A stretch of 64,000 nucleotides of DNA from the NCBI GenBank assembly GCA_030142905.1, contig JASJOG010000116.1:806001-870000 (forward strand), given 5' to 3'. The notes under the pieces are model-generated. The model was not told where the DNA came from, did not search any database, and saw nothing but the letters and a program-made list of their open reading frames with translations. Numbering within the stretch: position 1 is the first letter of the stretch; every line of letters starts with the position of its first letter. The DNA comes from Heliopora coerulea. Its lineage: Eukaryota; Cnidaria; Anthozoa; Scleralcyonacea; Helioporidae. Position numbers and translations under genes: made by a program. Positions 25,901 to 36,300 of this stretch are shown piece by piece.

Positions 25901-28900
25901 TTCGTTTTCCTTGTCATCGTCATTGTTACCATCATCAGCAGCAACAACAAAAACAACAACAACAACAGTAACGACAACAGTAACAACCACCATAACATCA
26001 CTAACATCATTACAACAACAATAGTAACACCCATAACATCATCAGAACAAAAACAACAACAACAACAGTAACAACCATAACATCATTAGAACAACAACAA
26101 CAACAACAACAGCAGCAGCAGTAACAGCCATAAAATCACTAGCATGATTAGAACAACAACAACAACAACAACAACAACAATAACAACAACGATAACAGCC
26201 ATAAAATCACTAGCATCATTAGAACAACGGCAACAAACGCAACATGTATTTCACGTTTGTGGCACTCGACCATACAATGACTGGACAATGTTGTGGTGCA
26301 CGCAAAGCGACGTTATGAAATATTAGATATGGAGTACATAAGTAATAATTCTGGTGGATACGATATTAACTAAGTTGATCTAATAATAAGAACCATACTG
26401 AAACAATATTTTGCGTTTCATATTTTATTTTTTGTGTCGTAACGAGTACTATTTTATTGTGTTTTTTTTTTTTTTGGTTTTGTTTTTTTTTTACTGCAAG
26501 ATAATCTTATTAGATGTTTAAATTTCCTAGAATGAAGAATATTACCACAAAGCGTGGGAACTATCAGGAAAACGCAGTGCCAGAGCACAAAGATCTTTAG
26601 GGTACCTGTGCTTGCGAGATAAGAGGGTAAAATGAGAGTCTTTTTTGTGTATACAAAGATATCAGAGAACTGTCGTTCTTATTGTTGTATTAGTGAAAAT
26701 AGGACAAGCATGTGTTTATAGTTTTGTGATAAAATGAGATGGCAATGGACCGGAGGGTACACATTTGTATAGATGTGTAAGGGTTGAGTTGATAGCTTTC
26801 GAAATGTATACCTACTTGCATTTTTGTGTTTTGACTTAACTGTTTCACGCAAGATTCACTTGGTTAAACTTTTCTATGTTTCCTCCAAAGTTTTCAGAAT
26901 CTGTTCCACATTTCCAGAAATCTTTAGAAATAAATTCACTTCAGGTAACTGTCACTTTTTAAAGTTTTTATGAAGTTTATTGTGTGCTTTTTTCCCCCAT
27001 ACACCAAGCATTCAGGTGTTCATATATTTGTCCATCATGCCATTCCAGGAAGTGTTCGCTCACATTGGGGGTTTTGTTTTCATAGGAAAATGTCTGGTTT
27101 TCACTTGGTTGTGCTGCCATGTTTGTAGAAAACTTGGAGTTAGCAACGAAGGCATATCACTGGTGTGTTTCCATGAATCCAGACGTACGTTTTACTGCCA
27201 GGCCGTATAATAAATGAAAGTTCTGGTATTTTGTGTGGTTGGTAATATTATAAATCATTGTGCTTTTTTTTTTCAGAACTCTGAAGCTTGGAATAATCTG
27301 TCATCCATTTACATTAAAACAAATCAAAAGTTTGTGAACTGCTTCACTATATATCAGCATCGTTTGTATCTATATATGTAAAAATCAGAAGAATAGATGA
27401 GTTTGGCCGTAGCAGTGGACCATGGGTAATTTGGACAAATAACAAGGAAACGGTACGAGGACTTTTGAATTTAGTCCGTTTACCCATAATTCTCTGCTGT
27501 GGCTGTATTTTTCTATTCTTATGCATTTAAATCATATTTTCGTTTTTTGTAAGGGATTGATTATTTCACTTGAAGTCGACTCTAATGGATGGCTGAATAT
27601 AATTTTCTAAACATTTCTTTTCTATTTAAAAGAGACCGTGCGTTCAAAACTCTCCAAGAAGCTTTGAAAGCTAACTATGAGAACTGGCACGTGTGGGAGA
27701 ACTTTTTACTTGTGAGTTAAATGACAGTAATCAACGTTTTCTTCACTTTTTGTTGGCTGTTTTATTTCTTTGTCATTCTGTTGCAAGGTTAGTACTGATG
27801 TTGGAGCTTTTGAAGAAGTCATATCTGCTTTACATCGATTGATGGACCTAAAGGAGAAATACATTGATGTAGAAGTGAGTGCATTATTACCACCACTATC
27901 ACCACCACCACCACCACTTGACTTCAGCTGGTAGTCGTGGTGATGTTAACGGCTTAGTCAACGACTGTAAATAATAAACTAAAACAGTAACCTTCATCTT
28001 TGTTGATGTGGAGATGTTTTCTGAATAATGATAAAATCGTCTGAAAAGACATTCATATTTCTAGGTTTTAGGAATCCTTGTTCGTGCCGTTGTTGGTGGT
28101 AAGGAGGACCGAAAAGGTTTATCAGGTATGATTCCGCATTTGATTATTAAACGTTATCCTTCATACACATTTTTTTGTTTTCGTCGATGCTCATTTATTT
28201 CATGTTTCAAAGCGTCTCGACTTAAACCGCGACTGAAGAAGTTGATGGGGAGAATCACGTCCCGGGTAAGAAATGAACGCGTGCACAAGTTTTGGCTTAG
28301 ATCTGAAATTTTTAAAACTATTGTGTATTTTACGCCCTTAAAAGGGAGAATCTGTTTAGCGACATACCCCATTGTATCCTTCCTAGAGTAGCAAGCCTAA
28401 TTGAAGCAGCAAAGTGTAAGTCAGCAACTGCGAATATGACGAAATGATTTAACACAAAAACCAAAAAGAGTCATCAAAAAAAAAACTAAGACAATAACGA
28501 CAACAACAGACTTTAATGTTGACGGCAGCAGAAACAGCGACAGCGAGGGTGATTATAACATAGTCGTAAGAACAACAGCAAAGGCAAGTGAAACACACAT
28601 AACAAATTTAACTTGGGTCTGCTGTAATAATTCTTCTGCCATAAACTTCTTTCCATCATTTTAGACTACTACTAATGCTGACGTTTGGAAGCTTTACTCC
28701 GATATTTATAAAGATGAAGGAGCAGAAGATGAGAAAGAAAAGGTATTTTCTCTGATACAATTTTCACCTCTCCTTTGTATTTATTTCTATCATTCTAACA
28801 AAGATTGGGACGTTTAGTTTCTGCAGTATTTGGTAAAAGCTCATCGAGTGAAGATACAAACACCAGGCTGGGAGAAAACCAAGGATGGCACTGAAAACGT

Positions 28901-29676
28901 AATTCAACTTACTCTTCAACTCTCGCAAGGTATTTTAATTTTGAAACATGCATCTATTTTGGTTTAATTACGACGATTTCAATGAGTAGTTGCAACACTT
29001 AGGATGTTTAGTGCGATGATTTACATAAAAGTAAACATTTATTAAACTGAAAGTACTCGAGACCAGCCCGGATACTTTCAAAATAACTGATAAATGTTAT
29101 GACTTGCCCGAACTAGTGTGTGATAATTTTTTCCGTCTTCTGTAGCTTATCGTGACGCTTCACAAAGTACTAGGGAAACTGCTCAATCTTTAAAACTTTT
29201 GTCGTCTTCCAAACTCAATTTGAAAGGATTAATAACCAAATTAAAGGTAAATGAATGTTGGCCAACTTTAACTTGGTCAGTCTTGTTTATGTTTGGTTGA
29301 GAGTAAGAATGTATGACGAATGTACCGCTGTTGGTTAAAAAAACGATAACAGCTTTGCTTAGGCGTTTCACGGGATTTGGAAAACGAAGTTGAAGCTGAT
29401 AGCTGAATACAAGTCCACATTAACTTGAAATAATTTTTACTGCCAGAATAACAGTATTTGCTTATTTAAAATTGCGCCCACAGGTTTTTCTGATCTAGGA
29501 TGCCGTTATTTACTTTAGTTCTTGTCTAATTTTGATTTTCTTTTCAGAATAGTGTTACAGATCTCGTGACTGTAGGAACAGACTGTTCTTTGAATGAATC
29601 CTTGGCGAACCTTGAAAGAGAGTTGGAGAGGACACTAAGTTGTATAGAGATATTGAAATCAACTGGAAGGCAATAG
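16975..29676 (+). CDS. TTC27: Tetratricopeptide repeat protein 27 (TTC27)
   Basis: TTC27 (yeast Emw1 family) is an essential TPR scaffold; its precise biochemical role is poorly known. Thirty-one coding exons join in phase to about 852 residues (human about 843): 16975-17113, 17860-17967, 18591-18663, 20064-20190, 20629-20679, 21059-21148, 21300-21402, 21504-21531, 21617-21689, 21882-21933, 22261-22341, 22731-22780, 23455-23567, 23671-23737, 23926-24039, 24159-24194, 24608-24667, 25263-25385, 25462-25539, 26531-26626, 26891-26944, 27086-27184, 27277-27329, 27633-27711, 27788-27874, 28065-28125, 28213-28265, 28665-28742, 28827-28929, 29146-29246, 29548-29676. Landmarks: QQNWTGPPL (residues 130s), LYYYEY-like [106 protein letters not shown]. 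TPRs fill roughly residues 460-680. Exon 8 is a 28-nt microexon; the exon 17 donor appears to be GC. The start is the first ATG whose frame continues. Confidence 0.95.
18712..19531. mobile_element. Pogo/Tigger-type DNA transposon remnant (~820 bp)
   Basis: CAGTGAAACCTGAGTTTTA at the left end is mirrored by TAAAACTCAGGTTCCACTG at the right end, with a TA dinucleotide on both sides (18710-18711, 19532-19533), the target-site duplication of Tc1/mariner-pogo elements. Both subterminal regions carry ACGACCACCTGTC / GACCACTTTT repeats in inverted orientation. Internally only a transposase tail remains (19084-19293). It lies in TTC27 intron 3 and is too short to be autonomous. Confidence 0.85.
19084..19293 (+). 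pseudogene. Pogo/Tigger transposase C-terminal fragment with PIP box
   Basis: A 69-codon open segment without a convincing ATG start ends at TAA inside the pogo-like element. It encodes an acidic, Ala-rich segment and a C-terminal tail ending [21 protein letters not shown] (19255-19278) is a perfect PCNA-interacting (PIP) box, Q-x-x-L-x-x-F-F, a motif known at the C-terminus of Drosophila pogo transposase. The helix-turn-helix and DDE catalytic domains are missing, so the element is a deletion derivative. Confidence 0.7.
22887..23007. repeat. Palindromic MITE-like element in TTC27 intron 12
   Basis: CAATTATTGGATTCGGCTTT at the left is mirrored by AAAGCCAAATCCAATAATTG at the right. The arms continue through GATATCAAGAATTATCCAGACC and its complement, with a loop of about 20 bp. 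Arms are about 50 bp with a few mismatches. Confidence 0.85.
23008..23210. repeat. Second inverted-repeat element abutting the 22887 palindrome
   Basis: TTATTATACAAT near the left end is mirrored by ATTGTATAATAA near 23187-23198. Inside, CACCTACAGACAATT and AATTGTCTGTAGGT form a further inverted pair, and CACCTACA/TGTAGGTG a smaller one. The right part carries AACCAATCAGAAT. It may be a separate MITE or the outer part of a composite with its neighbour. Confidence 0.5.
25860..26240. repeat. Trinucleotide-rich tract (CAT/AAC) in TTC27 intron 19
   Basis: ATCATCATC runs pass into long CAACAACAA arrays (about 25945-26050, 26090-26120 and 26150-26190) interspersed with GTAACAACCATAACATCA units repeated several times. 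The region produces low-complexity Thr/Ser or Leu/Val open frames that are not genes. Confidence 0.85.
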
Positions 29677-30234
29677 AAATTTCTAGAGCGCGTGGAACGA
29701 GCTGGGGAGTGCGCCGAAGACCTAAGGCGGTCTATCATTCTAATCATATTTGAATTCTGAGAAAGCTACACTGAATTATGCCATAGTATATACTTGGTCT
29801 GTTGTTGCTTGTTATAAATACTTCTTTATGGTTAGAATAATTTCTGGAAGCATTTCTTAAGTTCCACATTTTCATAAGCCTTTTGTCGCTTCTTTTTGTT
29901 TCCAAACCGAGGACATCACGGAAACGCTAATAACATATTAAATAAGCAAGTGGTCAGATGTCTATAACGTGCTTAAAACAAGTGACAAGGAAAGTGCGTG
30001 AGAATAGAGGGTAATTATTGCAAACGTTCAACAAACCAAACGTTTCGAAAAGTACCCTGCTTCGTTTTTTGTGGACAGAGATTTGGGCATTTGTAATAAA
30101 TACTGAGTCATGTTGAATAAGATTTCACGTCTGGATTAGATACAGCTATTTCGGTTTGTGATACCAGCAAACAAACCTTTACAAATGAATTATCAAAGTA
30201 AACCGTATAATGTACTTTATCCATTTTCTACCGT
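29677..30234. other. Convergent 3' intergenic region of TTC27 and POLK
   Basis: These 558 bp hold the 3' UTRs of both genes. An AATAAA at 30095-30100 could serve TTC27. Nothing else is recognised. Confidence 0.55.
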
Positions 30235-32328
30235 CTATCTCTTTAAGAAATTATCAAGGGTCCTTCGTTTTCCTTTTGCGTCTGGGGACTCACGTTTTCT
30301 TTTCCTCGAAGTTTCCTGTTCGTGTTTCATACGTGACGGCTCATCAGAATCCTCTTTCAAGAGATCAGTGATTGCCTGCCTGCTGAGGCACGTGTCTACA
30401 TGTCGGTTGAATTCGAGAAGTGGATTGTTAGAATTAAATAAAAGATATCTTCCACATACTGGACATACAAAACTTTTACGTTCAGATTGATCCACTTCTC
30501 TATTAACATTTGTCTGTGCTCCATATTCAGTGTTTCCATCGCATTCTTGTTCTTGGCATGAAGAAGTGGCTGCATTGAGAAGTGTCCTTTCATTTTCCAC
30601 CATTCCTGCTTGACAATTCAGCAGTGGTTCTACATTGGATATGCTAAAACTTCTTGTTTCCTCACAGTCAATTAGACCAGTTAATGAATCCACTGCGTCG
30701 ACCTCTAAAGGGTGTACAGGGTTCGTTATCTCAGAACAAGGTATTGTTCTTTGACTTTGTTTTAACAAACTTGTGATCGTCAGCTGTTTGCACTCCCTGA
30801 CTGTTTCATTAACTTGGCATAACTCAGCTGCTCTAACTCCCATCAACCGCAGGCGCAGGGGTTGAGGAAGGCAAGCCTTGATCTCAGTGCTTACTAATTT
30901 CTTGGCATAACGAAATATTTCGTCTGTATCTTGAACGGGGTTCGACGGAGAACAAATTCTCGTTTTCACTTCAAAGTCGACTGTCTTTAGTTTTACGCCA
31001 ACCTTACGAGCCATTAGTCCCTTCTTATTAAGGCTGCTCGACAGGTCACCACAAAGATCGTAACACTTGGAAAAGTGCTCCTCAGGTTTATTGATTTCTC
31101 GGAATGTCGTCTCAGTGCTGATACTTTTTCGTTCACGGTTTACTTGGACTACAGTCGAACCTAACCCGAGAGAGATTTCCAGATAGCTTCGACAAGCAGT
31201 GGGAGTGAAGAGAAGGTGCATCAGATCCCTTTTATGGTATAATTCAGCGCAAGTGTTTATATTCAAAACTGATTTCAAAATTTGCTCACTCACGCGACCT
31301 ATCCCAAAGGCCTTCCGCAGCGGTAGTTCGCGAACAAACGCCAAGATGGACTGTCTCTCCGGTTTAAGGTAAAATTGACCGTTTGGTTTGTTTTTATCTG
31401 AGCAAACTTTTGCAAGAAACATGTTTGGAGCGATACCAGCACTTGCTGTTAACTGCGTCTTTTCTTCGATCTTTCTCCTCATTTCATTCACCACTTCTTC
31501 CACTTCCTCACCAAACTGGTGACCTTCAATTTCATTATTTCTTACACTTGCGTCCGGTTTCAATGCACCTCCTAGTTGTTCACGAGTTATTAGAAAATCG
31601 GTCACGTCAAGGTAAGCCTCGTCAAGACTCGTAGGAAGATAATTTGGATCATAGTGACCCATAATTTCCCCTATCTCTTTGCTGATCTTTCTGTACTTTT
31701 CAAAATTTGTTGGGACTATCTGTAACTGTGGACATAATTTCTTGGCAATGAAACCAGGCATGCCAGCCCTGACACCGTAACGTCTGGCTAAATAGTTGGA
31801 CGTACACAACATGGCCGTGCCTCCGACCGCCATTGGTTTGGACTTCAGAGTAGGATCATCTCGCATTTCAACTGCGGCATAAAATGCGTCCATATCAACG
31901 TGCACAATTGTACGTGATAAATCTCGACCATTTTCTAACTCGTCGACAATTTTGTCCATTTCTTGTCGCGCTTTAAATTTCTGCTCAGCAGTTAACACTG
32001 CCAATTTAGTCCGCATCTCCTTGATCCTTTTTTCTACTTGCTTTTCTTTTTTTCTTTCGTTTTCATAAAAACGCGATCCTTTACTAGCTTCTAAGATAAT
32101 TTCGTTAATTTTCTCCCGATCAAGACCTTCCATTCCAGCCTTACTGGTATTCAAATCCATTCGGGAAATTTTCTTCTCTTTGGAAGCCTTTACACTGAGA
32201 TTTACGTATTCCTTATCCTCAATAGTTCGAGACCCGCTGGAGGCATCCGTATAAAGAATAGGGACACCTCTCTCGTCACATTTCCACTCATCGTCTTCTT
32301 CCAACGAAAAGTCAATTTCTGCCGCCAT
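30235..32328 (-). CDS. POLK: DNA polymerase kappa (Y-family), intronless
   Basis: Polymerase kappa is a nuclear translesion polymerase that bypasses minor-groove lesions. One uninterrupted 697-codon frame covers the whole protein (human about 870). The first ATG (32328, in AAAATGGCGGC) was chosen; the open frame extends seven codons further upstream but without an ATG. An N-terminal kappa-specific extension (N-clasp) covers residues 1-140. IVHVDMDAFYAAVE carries catalytic Asp145, and SLDEAYLD carries Asp236-Glu237. GIAPNMFLAKVCSDKNKPNG and FGIGRVSEQIL (thumb) follow, then the little-finger domain. One UBZ4-type ubiquitin-binding zinc finger is present (Cys622, Cys625, His643, Cys647), where vertebrates have two. 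The C-terminus RRTLDNFLKR is a degenerate PIP box like the human tail. Convergent with TTC27 and divergent from the PHD-LRR gene. Lack of introns suggests a retrocopy or massive intron loss; the frame is intact and all catalytic residues are kept, so it is probably functional. Confidence 0.97.
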   Translation of the reverse strand: MAAEIDFSLEEDDEWKCDERGVPILYTDASSGSRTIEDKEYVNLSVKASKEKKISRMDLNTSKAGMEGLDREKINEIILEASKGSRFYENERKKEKQVEKRIKEMRTKLAVLTAEQKFKARQEMDKIVDELENGRDLSRTIVHVDMDAFYAAVEMRDDPTLKSKPMAVGGTAMLCTSNYLARRYGVRAGMPGFIAKKLCPQLQIVPTNFEKYRKISKEIGEIMGHYDPNYLPTSLDEAYLDVTDFLITREQLGGALKPDASVRNNEIEGHQFGEEVEEVVNEMRRKIEEKTQLTASAGIAPNMFLAKVCSDKNKPNGQFYLKPERQSILAFVRELPLRKAFGIGRVSEQILKSVLNINTCAELYHKRDLMHLLFTPTACRSYLEISLGLGSTVVQVNRERKSISTETTFREINKPEEHFSKCYDLCGDLSSSLNKKGLMARKVGVKLKTVDFEVKTRICSPSNPVQDTDEIFRYAKKLVSTEIKACLPQPLRLRLMGVRAAELCQVNETVRECKQLTITSLLKQSQRTIPCSEITNPVHPLEVDAVDSLTGLIDCEETRSFSISNVEPLLNCQAGMVENERTLLNAATSSCQEQECDGNTEYGAQTNVNREVDQSERKSFVCPVCGRYLLFNSNNPLLEFNRHVDTCLSRQAITDLLKEDSDEPSRMKHEQETSRKRKRESPDAKGKRRTLDNFLKR

Positions 32329-33306
32329 TTTGTCATTGATCCTGTCCAACTTACTGGTGGTGCCCTTTCCTCCGTAGGTATGATCATTTCCGAAGATGTA
32401 ACGAAGATGACCGACTATTTGCGAGCCAGAAACGAGCGGTTGGATTCCAGCTTTACATACAGTACAATTTGCAGTAATATTTCATCATGATTTGATAAAC
32501 TACAGGGTCAAATAACCGAGGAAGTTTGTCATGCATGGTATGGTAACGTATGGTTATAAATTGAGTTCGCTACTTCCTACTAATCCTGCTGCGAAAAACT
32601 TGGCAAACAACCCCAAAAGCGTTTGTTGGTGGAGAGAACTAGATCTCGGGATAGAGTTAATTTGCTGACCAGTTACCTTGAACGCAAGAAAACCTTACCA
32701 GGTACATGTCACCCAACTTCTGACTGACAGGTAAGTAGGTTGATTAGAGAGGACCCCATGGAACAAGGGCCCAAGGGGAGAGGAAGGAAAGTAGGTAAAA
32801 GGCGTTAAGGGTATGGGCCATTTACTATTTTGCTGAACCCTTTCCCAGAATCCCATCAGGTTATCTGCCCTTGAAGAGTGAAGTCATCTGGCATTAACAA
32901 AAAAAATAAAAAAAACCAGCTAGGAAAGAGTTAATATGTAATTAACTATGGTTTAACTGTTAAATTTTTGCTGTCATATTGCAAATTTGTCATATTTGCA
33001 CACAGCCAAACTTGCTCACTTATTAACACCTAGGCCTATTTCTCAAAGCCATCTTGGAATGTGTTCAGTACATAATTTAAAACATGTGGAGCAGCACCTT
33101 GAGTTGCCAACATAGGAAATGGCTCGTTTAATTGCCATGCAATGTTCAGAAATCCATAGCTATATGGTTCCAAATCTTGGAATTATAAACCAAAGTGTCC
33201 ATTATCAGGGGTGGAGTGAAATTTTGAGGGGTGTTCATTCAGATTGATTTTCAGACTACGAAGATCTTCTGAACATGGTCAACTTTTATTTTTAGATTGG
33301 CTTGAA
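32329..33306. promoter_or_regulatory. Divergent promoter interval between POLK and the PHD-LRR gene
   Basis: About 980 bp lie between the two divergent start codons. The interval must hold the POLK 5' UTR and possibly a non-coding first exon of the PHD-LRR gene, whose first coding exon follows a good acceptor (TTTTTAG ending at 33295). No specific sites were identified. Confidence 0.45.
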
Positions 33307-36300
33307 ATGTCATATGTTCAAGAACCTTGGAGAAAGTCAAGGTAATGATGTCAGGATTCACAAGAGCAGAATTGTGGTTGACTGAGTGTTGCCTTATAAA
33401 TCAAATTTGCTTGTTGATGACTTCTTTGGTCAACTGTTTTTTTAGGTGGTCTACTGATGTTGTTTGTAATAAATTTTGTCATGGAAGAAACAGAGCTCGC
33501 CCCTCCTTGCAGTGTGTAGCTTGCAAATCATTTTATCATCCAGAATGTGTATTTTTTGATCCAAAAGATGTGAAAAAAATAAAAGACACATATACATGCA
33601 CTGTAAGTGATTTTTTTTTGTATCAAAATGCAGTTGAAAGACTCTTCAGTATTTGTTTTGTAGTTGGCTGTATAAATTAAGACAGACATGTTCCTGACAC
33701 AGATCTAAGACATTTCAACTTTATGTAGAAATGTTGCCTGGCAAGTGATCCTGATGCTCTGAAAATTCGTATTAAAACAGTTAAACTGACTCCTATTTTG
33801 AAACTGTCATTTGACTGCTTGCTAAGGATCTTTTCATTTTTATCATTAACTGATTTATGTTGGTAAGTGATTACATTATCATGATAGTTGTCATAATGTG
33901 TTGTCTTGACTTGCACATTACAAACCATGCACTATTAATAGTCATAACCCTTACTGGAAATTTTAAAATATTTCTTTATCTTCTTGTGTTTCATGTTAAC
34001 CAGTGTCCCTCGTGTCTGTTCCACCTGGAAACATGTGGCTGCTCAACCATTGTTGGTAAGGATATAAAAGTAGAGTACTGCACAGACAATGTTGAATGAT
34101 CTACATGTAAAAATGCCAAGAGTGTGAAGGGACTGCCAAAACTATCCAGAGGAGATACTGACATTTTGAATGAAGCTATGCCAATATTCAAAGTGAGGAG
34201 CCTTTCCACAAAATGTCACTACCTCTTCTCTTACGTTTTGGGAATCCCCTTAGCTTTTTGGCTATTTTACATTTGTTTATAAGGTTTGGGTGAAGTAGCC
34301 AAATTCCTTTGATTGTATTCAGGTGTTAGAAAAACAGTTGATTTATTATTACAGGACAGCCAAGAACTGACTATTAGGATAAAGTTAATACTCTGTTAAG
34401 TTTCTTACTGTTATGTTTACACCAAGTATTATGATTAGTTACTGACCAACATTTAGATCTACACAGTCAGTTTCAACAACATGTTATTGTATTGCTGTCT
34501 GATACTTTATTGAATGGATTTTTTTTCAGTGGAAAAGAGTTTCTTTCAATGGTGTTTTAGTTACAAACTGGGATATGGCTGAAAAGTGGTTAATTTTATA
34601 TTCTGTCCAAAGACTAGTAAGTCCAACAATGTCATCTTTTCCCTTTTTAATGCCACTTTCTAATGCCCTACTTACCATTTTCAGGATTTTCGTGGAATGG
34701 TTTTAGAAAATAAAAAAGTTACAATTTGGCATAAAATTACTGATTTACTTCACAATATGGAACATTTAAAGCACTTGGATTTTGGTCAAGTACCATCAGG
34801 TGTCCTTCATGACATTGTTGGCTCACTTCAAAGGTATTGGTTGTTATAATTCTTTTACAACATGAAGGACACAATGACTCTGTCAGTTGTGACATGGTAA
34901 GCAGAAGGACATGCTAATTAGGTGAGCATTTTTTGTGAGAGCAAATAACTTTAGTTCCAAAAGCACACTGCTTGCTTATATTGAAACATTTTAACTGACA
35001 GAAGTGGTTGATTTTTCATCATATCTATATATACAAAATGCATTATCCAATATATCCCAATCAGCTGATTCCTACATCTCACATAGTACCTAATTCTATA
35101 TCTGAGCTATATCATCCCAGCCAGCTTATTTACCATAGTCAGAAACTTAATCACTATTTAAATCCACCTGTAACACCTATTGCTGCCACTCTAATGTCCC
35201 ACTCCTGTCCTGCCCCACCTGATGAATAGCCCATGCTATCATTCATCCTTTAGCACCCTTTGGTATATATTTAAATCAAAATGAAATAATTTTAATGCAT
35301 TTTGCATGTTATCTCTTTCTGGTTAAACTGGAATGTTTGAATAAATGTTTAGTTTGTGTATTTTAACCCATCTAGTCTTGAAGTTCTTACCGCTGAGTGG
35401 ATTATTGATGTTGACAGGGAAACAGATATTTGGTAACAACACCATATTGCATCTTTCTGACATTCCTGAAATTATAGACTATTTATGAAACAAGAATTAC
35501 AAGAAAAGTTGCACTCAAAACAAATCACCAGTAGATGTAGATCAACATAAGAAAATAGAATTATTTTTATTTTAAACTTACCAGTAATAATTCATATTTA
35601 TTATATGTGTCATACAGTTAAACAGTCATATTAGTAATAGTTGTTTCTAACTATGGTGAATGTATTTGTATGTGGTGGAAGGGTTTGCTGTATTTGTTTG
35701 AGAATTAAAATTATTGACCTATAGGGGCAAGACTGCAAGGATTGACATTGGTAAATTTTCGCATTTAAGAAATCTAAAAGAACTTCGATTGAGAGCAGCT
35801 TGTGCAGGGCTTCAACTGCCTATGTTTGCATTTAGTGGTGGTATGAATGGTTTAAAAGAATTAACCCAGCTCAGAAGACTGGTAAGCTTGGAACACTTCC
35901 ATCTTCAGTTGTTTGAATTATGGTTTGATAAAATTTGAATTGTTTTAACCTATAGGCCTTAACAACTTTCAAAGGCTTAAATTCTCAAGATTTTGAGTTT
36001 CTACAATGTCTTAAACAACTTAATAGTCTGGAGCTTGGTGACTGTTTGGAATGGGACACTGAGGTTAGAGCAGACATTTGGCTAAAATAATATTCCTGAT
36101 ATTTGTATTTTTATGTATTTGTCACCAAATTAATTTCCAAATTTTTAATATACTGTAGTTGCTTTTTAGTGTTGTAGAACCATTGAAAATATGAATAATT
36201 TATATTAATTTTGTGACTTGAGATCAATGTTTCAAGTACTTGTTGCTACCAACAAAAGACTGTTATTTGATGCATTTTTAGACATATGAAATTGTGGGTC

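Noticed and set aside
25830..26326. Thr/Ser/Val/Leu low-complexity frames on both strands
   Set aside because: They are products of CAT/AAC trinucleotide repeats in TTC27 intron 19.
32329..32349. POLK start at the first codon of the open frame (32349)
   Set aside because: That codon is TTG; the first ATG is at 32328 in a good context, and seven extra residues are not needed.
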